From NCBI RefSeq assembly GCF_900162665.1, contig NZ_LT727811.1:438063-502062 (forward strand): DNA of 64,000 bases, read 5' to 3'. Origin of the DNA: Oceanobacillus sojae. GTDB taxonomy: Bacteria > Bacillota > Bacilli > Bacillales > Amphibacillaceae. Below are positions 45,367-54,826 of the stretch, one piece after another. A model generated the notes under the pieces. It saw only the letters and a list, made by a program, of their open reading frames with translations, made no database searches and was not told the DNA's origin. The position numbers and the translations under genes were made by a program. The stretch's first letter is position 1. Every line of letters begins with the position of its first letter.

Positions 45367-45437
45367 CACGCATTTGGAAATTAAACTTTTTTAATCAGGT
45401 ATACACACTGATTTTTCACAGCTAAGCCCATATACAA

Positions 45438-45505
45438 CAAGCAACAATTCTTAATGAAATGAATAATCACAGTTTCATTAAAAAATTGTTGCTTGTAATT
45501 TTTTT
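45438..45505 (+). terminator. Plus-strand terminator, probably of the hydantoinase-symporter operon
   Basis: Two nested stems: caagcaacaatt (45438-45449) with aattgttgcttg (45484-45495), and inside it taatgaaa with tttcatta. A T-run at 45499-45505 follows. It points the plus way although the nearest plus gene ends before the IS200 element, so the IS probably inserted upstream of it. Confidence 0.7.
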
Positions 45506-45522
45506 ATCAGCATTTAATTCCT

Positions 45523-46152
45523 TTAATTACTGGTGTAAGTTTTAAACCCTTCTAACGCTTCATCAAGCTCTTCTTCTATCAACGGATTGACGCTATTCAA
45601 CGTATAACTTCCATAGGAAAGCAAGGCTAACTCTTCAATAGCTTCAGCCCTTCTATAAGCATCAGCTAATGTATCTCCTACAGCTACAACTCCATGATTA
45701 GCTAACAATACACCATTTGCATCTCCCAATGTCTCTACAACATATTTCGCAAGCGATTCAGAACCATATCTGGCATATGGTGCAACAGAAACTTCTCTGC
45801 CAATATCTGCAATGACATAATGGACAGGAGGAACAGGTTTATGAGCACAAGCAAAAATGGTAGCATAGGTAGAATGTGTATGAACAATCGCTTTTATTTC
45901 TTCTTTTTGTAAATAGATATTTGAATGCATTGGTGTTTCTGAAGAAGGCTTACGGTATCCTTCCACGACTTTTCCTGTTGTAAGATCCACTTTCAATACA
46001 TCTTCTTCTGTCATTTCATTATAAGGAAGAGCGGAAGGCGTAATATACATTATATTCCCTTCTCTCACACTTACATTCCCTGCTGTTCCCGCTACCAGTC
46101 CGGTTTCATAGCACTGTTTTGCTATTTTTACTATTTCGCTTTGAATAGACAT
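45523..46152 (-). CDS. Class II aldolase/adducin family (L-fuculose-phosphate aldolase-like)
   Basis: About 209 aa. Zinc motif HTHSTYATIFA (two His), catalytic Glu in SSETPMHSNIY, GTAGNVSVR at the N-terminus and LANHGVVAVG near 150. This matches FucA/RhaD-type enzymes, which split a ketose-1-phosphate or related phosphate into dihydroxyacetone phosphate and an aldehyde. ATG at 46152 preferred to GTG at 46164, whose AGGAA is adjacent. Last gene of the second galactitol-type PTS operon. Confidence 0.85.
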   Translation of the reverse strand: MSIQSEIVKIAKQCYETGLVAGTAGNVSVREGNIMYITPSALPYNEMTEEDVLKVDLTTGKVVEGYRKPSSETPMHSNIYLQKEEIKAIVHTHSTYATIFACAHKPVPPVHYVIADIGREVSVAPYARYGSESLAKYVVETLGDANGVLLANHGVVAVGDTLADAYRRAEAIEELALLSYGSYTLNSVNPLIEEELDEALEGFKTYTSN

Positions 46153-46248
46153 AATTTCTCTCACTTCCTTCGCTTTTATCTAAAATCCCTCTACATCCAT
46201 ATAAATCTTTGCATGTAGGGAAATCCTCACAAAAATCGAGCTTTCATT

Positions 46249-46896
46249 CTATTCATCCAAGTTATAATGATAGTCCTTCTGAAAATCGATATTCTCACCG
46301 ACTCTTGAAAGTAAATACATTTTATAAGCAACATAAGCATTATATTCAATTCTTTCAACCATATCGTATGCTTTCTCCAGCGACTTATCTGCCACTACAA
46401 GGCCATGTCTTTCTAATAATAGTCCAGCAGGTATTTTTTCTGCATCTCGTTCTGCAATCGTTTCTCTCACTAATGCTGCTAATTCAGGTGAAGTTGCCGG
46501 CCGATAGTCTAAACATGGTATATCACCGATTTTTTGAGTAGCTTCTGTAATATTTGGCATATCTTTTCCCATACTTGCCCAAACCATGGATTCCTTTGCG
46601 TGCGCATGAATGACACAGTTAATGGAAGGATTCTCTTCATAACAAGCCATGTGCATATTGATCTCTCTTGTTAATCTTCCTTCTCCCTCGATAATATTTA
46701 ACTCTTTATCTACTACTAAAATTTGAAACGGACTTAAATCACAACGATAGTTTTGAGACATTAAAGTAGGTGTCATAATAAAATGTTCATTACTGACCCT
46801 TAAACTAAGATTCCCTCCAGCTGCATTCGTTTGAAATCTATCAAACATTGTCTTTACAATTTCACACATTGTCTTTCTTTCTTCTGAATATAGCAT
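46249..46896 (-). CDS. Second class II aldolase/adducin family protein
   Basis: 215 aa. The zinc motif CVIHAHAKESMVWAS, REINMHMACYEENP (equivalent to the SSE region but with Arg-Glu-Ile), GGNLSLRV and LERHGLVVA resemble class II aldolases, but the sequence differs clearly from the neighbouring copy. GAGGTGATATA before the ATG; its A overlaps the last base of the kinase stop. The pair may be two enzymes in series, a heteromer, or one may be an epimerase. Confidence 0.82.
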   Translation of the reverse strand: MLYSEERKTMCEIVKTMFDRFQTNAAGGNLSLRVSNEHFIMTPTLMSQNYRCDLSPFQILVVDKELNIIEGEGRLTREINMHMACYEENPSINCVIHAHAKESMVWASMGKDMPNITEATQKIGDIPCLDYRPATSPELAALVRETIAERDAEKIPAGLLLERHGLVVADKSLEKAYDMVERIEYNAYVAYKMYLLSRVGENIDFQKDYHYNLDE

Positions 46897-47816
46897 TATA
46901 TCACCTCATATATTTTTAAATTTTTTTCAATAAACTCAAAATCATCTTTATTTATTTGACAACTGCTGTAATGCTGCACTTTACTGGCGGAACAGAGGAT
47001 TCCCCACTTGATTCTGTATGATATATCATATCCATTTGCAACTCCGTAAATATAACCGGTCACAAAAGCATCCCCTGCTCCTGTATCGCTCTGCACCTCT
47101 ACTCTAGGAGGGACAGCTTGATAAAATTTGTTTTCCACCTTATATAGTGCGCCTTCAGAACCTAGACTGCATACTGCATTTGGCACTTTTTCACAAATGC
47201 GATTAAATTTCAGATGAATAGGTTCATCGCCAGGAAATAAATCATTAATCTCATGCTTATTCGGTTTCACAAAATCTATATTTTCTTCGATTGCTACAGT
47301 TAAATATTCACCTGCCACATCACATGCAACATAAGCCTTTTGTTCCTTTAACAGGCGAATAAGATACCTGAAATCCTCAACAGAAAATCCTTGTGCCGGC
47401 TTTCCAACAACAGCAATATCCTCCGAATGAATGTTTTCTTTGATATAGGCATACAGTTTTGCTTTATCGCTATCTGAAACCTTTAATCCTCTTTCTGTTA
47501 TCATATAACTGCCGCCGCTGTTATTAATCACAATAATACTTTCCCTGGTTCGTTGATCAGGTATGTTGATAAATTCATGATTCATGTGGTATTTATCAAA
47601 GATGGATACTAACTCTGCTTTGTTTAACTCCCCTGAAAACCCAGTTGCCTTATTAGGTGTATCTCCAAGCTGTTCCAAAATAGCTGATACATGCGTTGGC
47701 TTCCCGCCAAGATCAACATACTTTTCTCTGGTTATATTATTTTTTTCAAGGGTCAGATCACCTTCAAGATAAACAATTCTGTCTATTGCAGGATTTGGTG
47801 TAATCGTATAAATCAA
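46896..47816 (-). CDS. PfkB-family kinase (1-phosphofructokinase/tagatose-6-phosphate kinase type)
   Basis: 306 aa. Starts TITPNPAIDRIVYLEGD as FruK/LacC do; VDLGGKPTHVSAIL binds sugar phosphate; VVGKPAQGFS, VKPNKHEIND and the anion-hole/base motif SDTGAGDAF near 245 are present. These enzymes make a ketose bisphosphate that an aldolase then cleaves. TTG at 47816 with AGGAGG 6 nt upstream, inside the last codons of the 75-aa gene. Context: PTS importer before it, two class II aldolases after it. Confidence 0.87.
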   Translation of the reverse strand: MIYTITPNPAIDRIVYLEGDLTLEKNNITREKYVDLGGKPTHVSAILEQLGDTPNKATGFSGELNKAELVSIFDKYHMNHEFINIPDQRTRESIIVINNSGGSYMITERGLKVSDSDKAKLYAYIKENIHSEDIAVVGKPAQGFSVEDFRYLIRLLKEQKAYVACDVAGEYLTVAIEENIDFVKPNKHEINDLFPGDEPIHLKFNRICEKVPNAVCSLGSEGALYKVENKFYQAVPPRVEVQSDTGAGDAFVTGYIYGVANGYDISYRIKWGILCSASKVQHYSSCQINKDDFEFIEKNLKIYEVI

Positions 47817-47817
47817 A

Positions 47818-48045
47818 TCATCCCTCCTTTCTTGCCAGCTTTTCTCTCATCTTCCCTAATCTATTTTTATATGCTGAGAATAAAATATCCTCTGCATATA
47901 ACTTCACTAGAATGCTAATAATAAAAGCCATAAACCACATGCTTATATCTTTTGTGAAAAAACCAATTACCATTAGCAGAAACGCTAAGACAACCATAAA
48001 GGACCAAAACAGCTTCGATTTTAAAATAAAATTCAATGGTCTCAC
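47818..48045 (-). CDS. 75-residue membrane protein in the PTS operon
   Basis: Two hydrophobic segments (about 12-30 and 35-50) between basic ends; the C-terminus is strongly basic (KNRLGKMREKLARKEG). I do not recognise the family. GTG at 48045; no strong ribosome binding site. Its last codons carry the AGGAGG of the kinase, whose start lies one base after this stop, so the gene is embedded in the operon. It could be a small accessory to EIIC, 15 bp upstream. Confidence 0.6.
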   Translation of the reverse strand: MRPLNFILKSKLFWSFMVVLAFLLMVIGFFTKDISMWFMAFIISILVKLYAEDILFSAYKNRLGKMREKLARKEG

Positions 48046-48060
48046 TCTTTCATGTTTATA

Positions 48061-49413
48061 TTATTTTTCTGCCTTACTAAAATACTTTTCATTGTCTCTC
48101 TTTCTTCCAAAGTAGAATATAATGAACAGCCCAAGCCATACGACAGCACCTAAAATCCCCCACCATTCTCCTGCCATTGCATTCGCAAACACTAATTTAA
48201 ATTCACCATTTTCAATTGTGCTCCATGTCAGCATGCTGCCGGCTTCTACATTTACTGATCCTGTTTCATTTGCCAGCCTTGTAATATAAGGGGCAAAGTA
48301 TGTGGAAATGTATAAGAAAACAGGTGCTGTAATGACGCCATATATAATAGACCTTACAAGGTTCCCTCTGGTTAGCAGGACTACTGCTACACATACAGAA
48401 AGGTTAACGATACCCCCAAATGGCAATACAGCATTCCCCGGTAATATGACGGAGAACAGCAGCAACACAGGGATAATAACAATTGCAGATACCCAGATTT
48501 CGTTTCTGCCCGCTAAAATCGGCCAATCTAAACCAATAAATATCTCTCTATCACCAAAACGTTTTTTCATAAACTCAGAAATTGCATCGGAAATAGGTGA
48601 TAACGCTTGCATAAATAATTTAGAAACCATTGGAAATAAAGTTAAAGCTGTAGCTGCTTGAATCGCTAAAACAAGTGAATCTTGTATACCATAGTTAGCT
48701 GCCAGTCCTAATAAGAAGCCAATAAGCCCACCCATAATATGATTTTCCGCAAATACACCAAGCTTATCTCTTAATGCCTCTGCATCCATCTTTTTATTTA
48801 AGAAAGGTACTTTGTCCATTAATTTATCGATTGGATAAAGTAACGAAGCAATAATTGTCATATGGTGCGGTACAGTAACTCCTGGTATTCCAGTAAGATC
48901 TTCTATTTCCTTTCCCCAGATGTCGCCGATCTTCAGCTCGATAATAACCTGAATGCTGGCAACAACGAAACCTAAAACCACGCTGCCGGAAAGAAACATA
49001 ACTAAAATGGCAGTGAATATTTTTCCCCATACATTCCACATATCTACATTAAGTGTTTTGGTCAGCTTGAAGGCCAGCATAACAATATTAATCCCTACCG
49101 TAATTGGGAACATAAGAAATGCTAAAGGCCACGACCAAGTAATAGCTGCAGCTGTCGTCCATCCACCGTCAACGGCATTTAAATTAATACCTGTATTTTC
49201 AGCAAATGATTGCGCAGCGGGACTAATAGAGGCCAGCATGAAATCAACAACTAATGACATACCAGAAAAGGCTACTCCAAAAATGATTGCTGCACTTAAC
49301 GCATCTTTAAACTTCATCCGTGCAATGAGTCCGATAACTAGCATAATTAAAGGGACAAACACGGGAGCACCCATGTCTAAAATATATTCAACAATATTTT
49401 GCAAAAAGTCCAT
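48061..49413 (-). CDS. PTS EIIC, galactitol family
   Basis: 450 aa GatC-type permease with about 10 hydrophobic segments: ILDMGAPVFVPLIMLVIGL at the N-terminus, then the loop PFLNKKMDAEALRDKLGVFAEN and GLDWPILAGRNEIWVSAIVI near 290-310. It shares layout with the EIIC at 21.4 kb but is clearly diverged. AAGGAGAAG before the ATG. Substrate unknown. Confidence 0.9.
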   Translation of the reverse strand: MDFLQNIVEYILDMGAPVFVPLIMLVIGLIARMKFKDALSAAIIFGVAFSGMSLVVDFMLASISPAAQSFAENTGINLNAVDGGWTTAAAITWSWPLAFLMFPITVGINIVMLAFKLTKTLNVDMWNVWGKIFTAILVMFLSGSVVLGFVVASIQVIIELKIGDIWGKEIEDLTGIPGVTVPHHMTIIASLLYPIDKLMDKVPFLNKKMDAEALRDKLGVFAENHIMGGLIGFLLGLAANYGIQDSLVLAIQAATALTLFPMVSKLFMQALSPISDAISEFMKKRFGDREIFIGLDWPILAGRNEIWVSAIVIIPVLLLFSVILPGNAVLPFGGIVNLSVCVAVVLLTRGNLVRSIIYGVITAPVFLYISTYFAPYITRLANETGSVNVEAGSMLTWSTIENGEFKLVFANAMAGEWWGILGAVVWLGLFIIFYFGRKRDNEKYFSKAEK

Positions 49414-49436
49414 CTGTCTTCTCCTTCCTTTACATT

Positions 49437-49715
49437 TTAATTTTTAAGGATTTGAATCAGCTTTTCTGTCTCTTCCTGAATCCCCATACCAGTCAGGAAA
49501 GCAATCCCATTCAGCATGGGAATATCATATTCTTTACCGCCTTTTGTAATAGAAATATAGACATCTGCCGATTTAATATAGCTGTTTAAGGACTTAATAT
49601 CGACTGCCTCTACATTTGCTTTGATTTTATTTTCATCTAAAATCCTTTTTACCTTTGAGGCTACTGTCTGACTTGTTGCTACACCACTTCCGCAAGCTAC
49701 GATAACATTTTTCAT
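49437..49715 (-). CDS. PTS EIIB, galactitol type
   Basis: 92 aa with the phospho-Cys8 in VIVACGSGVATSQ. Same size and fold as the EIIB at 21.1 kb. It lies 23 bp before EIIC and one base after the EIIA stop. It receives phosphate from EIIA and phosphorylates the sugar during uptake. Confidence 0.92.
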   Translation of the reverse strand: MKNVIVACGSGVATSQTVASKVKRILDENKIKANVEAVDIKSLNSYIKSADVYISITKGGKEYDIPMLNGIAFLTGMGIQEETEKLIQILKN

Positions 49716-49716
49716 T

Positions 49717-50190
49717 TTAATTTCCTCCTGTTAAAAAAGTATTTAGTTTTTTCTCAAGCTGTTTTGTATCTTTTTCCTCGAAAATTATTTTGGAGAATTC
49801 CTCTGTCTGGAAAAGCTCCATTAAGGTTGAAAGCAATATCGTCTGGTTCTTCGGTTCTGTAATTCCAAGGAAGAAAATAAGCTTTACACTTAATTCCTCA
49901 CTGGCGTTTCCCATGTTTTGAAATTTCAGCTCATTCTGCAGTTGAACAAGGTAAATAAAAGGAGTTTTTACATGAACAGCATCCGTATGCGGGATAGCAA
50001 TATTACAATAATTTGTTCTTAAGCCGGTAGGAAAACTGTACTCTCTTTGAATCAGGGTATCCTGATAAGAATCTCTCACATAATCCATTGTTACCAGGTC
50101 CTGAGCTACCTCTTCAAAAAGCTTTTCCCTGCTTGGATAAGGGTGATTCAATTTCATTAATCTGGAGCTAAATAAGCTCTTGAATTCCAT
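49717..50190 (-). CDS. PTS EIIA, fructose/galactitol type
   Basis: 157 aa. Active His68 in IAIPHTDAVHV preceded by REYSFPTGL. ATG at 50190 with AAAGGAGG 7 nt upstream; a longer frame to 50262 would lie deep inside the regulator gene. The start overlaps the regulator gene end by 23 bp, showing coupled translation. Confidence 0.9.
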   Translation of the reverse strand: MEFKSLFSSRLMKLNHPYPSREKLFEEVAQDLVTMDYVRDSYQDTLIQREYSFPTGLRTNYCNIAIPHTDAVHVKTPFIYLVQLQNELKFQNMGNASEELSVKLIFFLGITEPKNQTILLSTLMELFQTEEFSKIIFEEKDTKQLEKKLNTFLTGGN

Positions 50191-52162
50191 CTTTGCGCCT
50201 CCTTTCGATGAGCTTAAATGCGTCTTTATCGGTAGAATTATATAAAGTATCCATAAACTCAATATCCATAAAAAGACTATTTAACTGTAATAATTTTTTC
50301 ACATGAGAGTTATCTTTATTAGGAGATAAACATAAAACACAAGTCTTTATCCTGGGATTGACCACAAGCTGAAAGTCTTCACAATATGCACCATCGTTAT
50401 GATGTGCATGAGGCAAGTAGACTTCCGGACCAATCAGCATAGATTCATATTTCTGTTTGAAGATGTGCAAGGCTGCACCTGTATACGCAGGTGCAATGGA
50501 TTCTCGTTCCTGCATTTTCTCCAAGCCAATTTGCGCCATTTCAAAAATATTATTCACGTGGACAATGCTGACCTGTTCCTGTCTTAAAATTGAATAGCTT
50601 GTATCTGTATTTTCTTTGTCATCCTGAAAGAAACGATGTGCTTTCTCCTTGATATCCTCAAACTTTTCTTCTGGTATGACGTCACGCAGAAAATTCATTA
50701 ATTGTTTTGTTTTAATACTTGGATTGGCAACAATATGGTTCTCTACCTTATTGATAAATTCTTTTCGCTTTTTTTCATCGAAAAGATTGACCATAACAAA
50801 AATTTTCTTATCTGTCTGAAGCGGAGCGGTAGTAAAAACAATATCGATATCTGGATTCTCCTGATAAAATCGCCGCTCGCTATATGTTCCCAGGAAATTG
50901 ATATTTGGGAACATATCCTTCAGCTGTACATTCATTAATTCAGATATGGAGTGACCACTCTGACATACGACAATTGCTGTGACTTCTTTATTATTCTGAT
51001 AAGCATCATTGTTGACCTGATACATATGTCCAAGCACAATCATAGAAAGGTAAACAATTTCAGCTTCACTAAGAGTTATCTTTTTATACTCATCTACAAT
51101 TTCCTTAATTACTTCATATACGGGATAATATCGATTAATAAAGTTCTTTTGTATAGGATTTTCAAGGGTTAAACCCAATCGTTTCCTGATTAAAGCAGGG
51201 CTTAGATGCTGCATTAATTTTTTCTTAAATTGATTATCCTGGAAGTTGAATGCCAGCCTGTCCTCCAGCTTTTTAATAATAAAGAAAACAAATTTTTCTA
51301 CTTCCGTTTCACTTGCCAGGCTTGAATCCAGGTCAATTCGATTAGCTCCCAGGAAGATTAAAGATAAATAGGTCAAATCCTGCATTGATAAATTGGGATA
51401 TTCCCAAAATAATTCTTGAATTTTTTTGAACTCACTCGTCTGATTCAATTCTTGATACTTAATAGACAGGCTCCATTCTTCTTTTATAACGCTTGCCCGT
51501 TTAATCATGATCAGAATAATATAAGGAAGCTTTGATAGATATTCATCACTGAGCGTGATGTTTATCTTTCTTTCAAGCTTTCTGATTCTTTCCGTGAGCA
51601 GAAAATACTCACCTTTGGCATGAATCGCTCTATCTTCCAAAAGATTCCTTCCATTTGGGTATAAAAATAACCTGTCTATGATATTAATCAGTTCAGCTCT
51701 GATTCTGACTTCATCCCCTGCTAAATAGAATCCGTCTTTTCGTGAGTATTCGATAGAGATCTCATCATCTTTTATTTCGCTGTTAATTACTTTAATGTCA
51801 TTCGTAAGTGTATTTTTGCTGGCCAAGCAATGGTTTGAAAGCTCTAATAAAGATAAATATTCACTGTCATCCAGCGCAACCTTTAAAAATGCTATATCTC
51901 TCCTTACCTCTGGTTTAAATATTGGAGTCATTTCATCAATGGGAATATGGTAATGACTAGCAATATTTTTACTGTGTTTGTGGGGAATATAGATAATTTC
52001 ATCATTGCTTAAAATAATATCTTGATGGAACTGTGAATTGATTTTACTTTTTAGCTGCTCTAGTTCTTCACAGGTTAAATTATAAGAAGTTAAAAGCTGC
52101 CGGATGCTGAGATGATTCTCTTTTAGCAATTCACTTATAATTTGTTTTTCTGAGTGCTTCAT
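50168..52162 (-). CDS. BglG-family PRD activator with EIIB- and EIIA-like domains
   Basis: About 664 aa. N-terminal HTH region, two PTS regulation domains (around 180-400) with conserved His, an EIIB-Gat-like domain with Cys (VVCQSGHSISEL, near 415) and a C-terminal EIIA-like domain with LPHAHHNDGAYCEDF. Such regulators activate PTS operons when dephosphorylated by substrate flow through the EII proteins. ATG at 52162 fits GGGAGGTG upstream. It is the first gene of the operon it probably controls. Confidence 0.87.
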   Translation of the reverse strand: MKHSEKQIISELLKENHLSIRQLLTSYNLTCEELEQLKSKINSQFHQDIILSNDEIIYIPHKHSKNIASHYHIPIDEMTPIFKPEVRRDIAFLKVALDDSEYLSLLELSNHCLASKNTLTNDIKVINSEIKDDEISIEYSRKDGFYLAGDEVRIRAELINIIDRLFLYPNGRNLLEDRAIHAKGEYFLLTERIRKLERKINITLSDEYLSKLPYIILIMIKRASVIKEEWSLSIKYQELNQTSEFKKIQELFWEYPNLSMQDLTYLSLIFLGANRIDLDSSLASETEVEKFVFFIIKKLEDRLAFNFQDNQFKKKLMQHLSPALIRKRLGLTLENPIQKNFINRYYPVYEVIKEIVDEYKKITLSEAEIVYLSMIVLGHMYQVNNDAYQNNKEVTAIVVCQSGHSISELMNVQLKDMFPNINFLGTYSERRFYQENPDIDIVFTTAPLQTDKKIFVMVNLFDEKKRKEFINKVENHIVANPSIKTKQLMNFLRDVIPEEKFEDIKEKAHRFFQDDKENTDTSYSILRQEQVSIVHVNNIFEMAQIGLEKMQERESIAPAYTGAALHIFKQKYESMLIGPEVYLPHAHHNDGAYCEDFQLVVNPRIKTCVLCLSPNKDNSHVKKLLQLNSLFMDIEFMDTLYNSTDKDAFKLIERRRKDGIQELI

Positions 52163-52813
52163 TCCGCCACCTCCCATTTGTGCACAACTTCATTATAAGA
52201 CAGAATATTTCGCCATACGTGGCTATTCATCACAACTTCGATTTGGTCTGTTTTATTTTTGTGATGAGGTACAGACAATAATTTTTCCTTTTATCACTCC
52301 TCATGCCATTAGATATGCTTACTATGTAATTCTAAAGAGTTAATTTTCATTCCATTGGGGCATTATCTTGGACTATAAGCTCAGGTAAAACATGTAGCTG
52401 CACGTATACAGATAAAAAAAGGATCTACACTTTACTATTTGTGCAAAAGAAAAACCGGGCAAAATTCACCCAGTTCATTTCTAATCATGATTTTTCAGAT
52501 ACTTATAACTTAATAGATAACCTTCCTCATAAGAATGATAATTAATTATACTGTAATTACTTTAAATAAAGCACTATGTAAAAAGCGAAACCATTAGTGG
52601 AGCACTTATAAAAATACCAGGATGACAAAGCACAAAACAGTGTAAGTAAAATCGAATTAAATTGTCTCATTTACTTACACTGTTTTTATTTGAATTTTAA
52701 AAGCTATTTATAAACACTAATTACCATTTCCGAGACTTAATCTAGTGAGTAAACTTGCTACTGTTGAACCTGTCACAACTGAAGTTCCGAATATTCCAAA
52801 TCATTTAATAAAA
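52163..52813. other. Gene-poor stretch before the BglG-controlled operon
   Basis: About 650 bases with no supportable gene. It carries the terminator at 52634-52690 and a weaker minus-strand hairpin at 52453-52475 (aaccggg/cccagtt) with a T-rich tail on the minus strand. From about 52805 to 52727 the minus strand shows a short open stretch (GIFGTSVVTGSTVASLLTRL) that may be the tail of a decayed membrane protein; this is weak. Confidence 0.35.
52634..52690. terminator. 17-bp-stem terminator after the iron alcohol dehydrogenase
   Basis: aaaacagtgtaagtaaa (52634-52650) pairs perfectly with 52670-52686 around a 19-base loop. The T-run is best on the plus strand (52682-52686), but the A-rich left arm gives a short T-run on the minus strand too. 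Confidence 0.7.
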
Positions 52814-53977
52814 TTAACAGGAATGTTTTAACACGTGAAGAACATCTGCTTCATTTAATTCTTTTAAATTACCAATTGGTCCAAATTCAACACATTTTTT
52901 TGCCATTTCATCAAATCGGTCATTGGGAATATCTAATTGAGATAAGCTTGTCGGCATTCCAATTTCACTTAAGAATTTTTCAAAACGTCTGATTCCTTCT
53001 AAAGCAATCTCTTCCTGATTATCAAAAGCAAGGTCCACATCCCAAACTCTAACTGCAAATTGAACAAATCTATCTAGATTTTCATTCTTCACGTATCTCA
53101 TCCAAGCTGGAAATAATGCTGCCAACCCTGCACCATGAGTTACATCATAAATTCCGCTCACCTCATGTTCAATCATATGCGTTGCCCAATCTCCAACTCT
53201 TCCAGTATCTAATAAACCATTATGCGCAAGGGTTCCTGCCCACATGATTTCAGCTCTTGCAGCATAGTTATCTGGATCTCTTAATAAGATTCGTCCATTA
53301 TTGATAACGGTCTTTAGAGCTGCTTCACATAATCTGTCTGTTAAGTCTGTTTGGTTGACATTTGTAAAATACCTTTCAATAATATGCGACATGATATCTG
53401 TCACGCCGCACATAGTTTGATATTTTGGTAAGGAATAGGTTAATTCAGGATTTAATATAGAAAAAGCAGGCTTAATGACGTCTGTATCTAATGGCCTCTT
53501 ATACCATCCATCCTCATTAGTAATAACAGAGCTTCCGCTTCCTTCACTTCCAGCTGCTGCAATCGTCAAGACAACACCAACTGGCAATGTTTGCTCTGGT
53601 GTTGCTTTGTTTGTATAAAAATCCCATACATCTCCATCATACAAGACACCTGTTGCAATTGCTTTAGCAGAATCTATTACACTTCCGCCGCCTATTGCAA
53701 GGATAAAGTCAATATTTTCTTTTTTACACAATTCAATCCCTTCACGAACCAGTGATAATCTGGGGTTGGGTTTAACTCCGGACAATTCATGAAATTTAAT
53801 CCCTTCTTCCTCTAAAGATGTGATGATCCGGTCGTATAGACCAGTTTTTTTGATGCTGCCCCCTCCATAGTGCAGAAGGATATTTTTACTGTATTCCTTC
53901 ACTTCCCTGCCGGCTTGTAAATGTGTTTCTTTACCAAAAATTACTTTAGTCTTGTTTTCAAAAGTGAAATTTTCCAC
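52814..53977 (-). CDS. Iron-containing (type III) alcohol dehydrogenase, YugJ/BdhA-like
   Basis: 387 aa. FENKTKVIFGKE at the N-terminus, GGGSIKKTGLYDRI, AIGGGSVIDSAKAIA (NAD(P) binding) and metal ligands including Asp and His in CGVTDIMSHIIERYF and the IEHEVSGIYDVTHGAGLA stretch. This is the butanol dehydrogenase-like group, often NADPH-dependent. GTG start with GGTGAGG 5 nt upstream. It follows an SDR gene in the same direction; both may handle an aldehyde or alcohol intermediate. Confidence 0.9.
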   Translation of the reverse strand: MENFTFENKTKVIFGKETHLQAGREVKEYSKNILLHYGGGSIKKTGLYDRIITSLEEEGIKFHELSGVKPNPRLSLVREGIELCKKENIDFILAIGGGSVIDSAKAIATGVLYDGDVWDFYTNKATPEQTLPVGVVLTIAAAGSEGSGSSVITNEDGWYKRPLDTDVIKPAFSILNPELTYSLPKYQTMCGVTDIMSHIIERYFTNVNQTDLTDRLCEAALKTVINNGRILLRDPDNYAARAEIMWAGTLAHNGLLDTGRVGDWATHMIEHEVSGIYDVTHGAGLAALFPAWMRYVKNENLDRFVQFAVRVWDVDLAFDNQEEIALEGIRRFEKFLSEIGMPTSLSQLDIPNDRFDEMAKKCVEFGPIGNLKELNEADVLHVLKHSC

Positions 53978-54064
53978 TTTAGCCTCACCGACCTCTTCAT
54001 ATATTAATTAAAGCAGTACCTGTCAATAATGTTAAATACGGCCCCTAAATTGTCCCTCAAAAAA

Positions 54065-54826
54065 TCACTGTAAAATAGACCCGCCATCAATAATTAATTC
54101 AATTCCTGTTACAAATTTCGATTCATCAGAAGCCAGGTAAAGCACACCATAAGCAACATCTTCTGATTGACCAAGTGTATTTAATGGGATACCTTTCAGT
54201 GCCGCTTCTCTTCCTTCTTTATTCCCTTTTCCTACAAAGGCTTCTACCATCGGTGTTTCAATGGTTCCCGGGTGTACCGAGTTTACTCGGATACCAGAGC
54301 CCGCATAATCCAGCGCCACATTCTTGGTTAACTGTCTGACAGCACCTTTGGATGAATTATAGGCTGGATTTCCGATGCCATAAATGCCGGAAAGAGAGGA
54401 AATATTGACGATACTTCCACCGCCTGATTTTTTCATTTCCGAAATAACAGCTTTGGTACCCAGGAAAACTCCCTTGGCATTAATATCCATGATTTTATCC
54501 CAGCTTGAAATGTCCATATCCTCTATATTTTGGCTGATCTGCCCGGTAATACCGGCATTATTGACTAAAATATCTACCTTTCCAAATTCCTTCATCGTAA
54601 TTTCCACAACAGTGTGCCAATCTTCTATAGAGGTTACATTATGTTTTATAGGTAAAGCTTGTCCACCCTCAGATTTAATTTCTTCGGCAATCGCTCCTAA
54701 TAGTTCATCATTTAAATCCGTTATAACTACCTTAGCTCCTTCTTTCGCAAACAATTTTGCTTCAACTGCTCCTTGTCCTCCTGCTGCACCCGTAATTATT
54801 GCTACTTTGCCATCTAATCGACCCAT
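54065..54826 (-). CDS. SDR-family oxidoreductase
   Basis: 253 aa classical SDR. Cofactor motif TGAAGGQG (residues 13-20), NNAG (near 89), catalytic Ser-Tyr-Lys in SSLSGIYG and YNSSK, PG near 185 and a C-terminal DGG. Asp after the second strand (ITDL) suggests NAD(H). AAAGGATG before the ATG. Substrate unknown; glucose-1-dehydrogenase or cyclopentanol dehydrogenase-like names are generic. Confidence 0.87.
   Translation of the reverse strand: MGRLDGKVAIITGAAGGQGAVEAKLFAKEGAKVVITDLNDELLGAIAEEIKSEGGQALPIKHNVTSIEDWHTVVEITMKEFGKVDILVNNAGITGQISQNIEDMDISSWDKIMDINAKGVFLGTKAVISEMKKSGGGSIVNISSLSGIYGIGNPAYNSSKGAVRQLTKNVALDYAGSGIRVNSVHPGTIETPMVEAFVGKGNKEGREAALKGIPLNTLGQSEDVAYGVLYLASDESKFVTGIELIIDGGSILQ

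Noticed and set aside
52727-52813. Short minus-strand stretch that reads like the tail of a membrane protein (GIFGTSVVTGSTV)
   Set aside because: Under 30 codons, with a stop just before it, no identifiable family and no ribosome binding site. Possibly a relic but not supportable as a gene.
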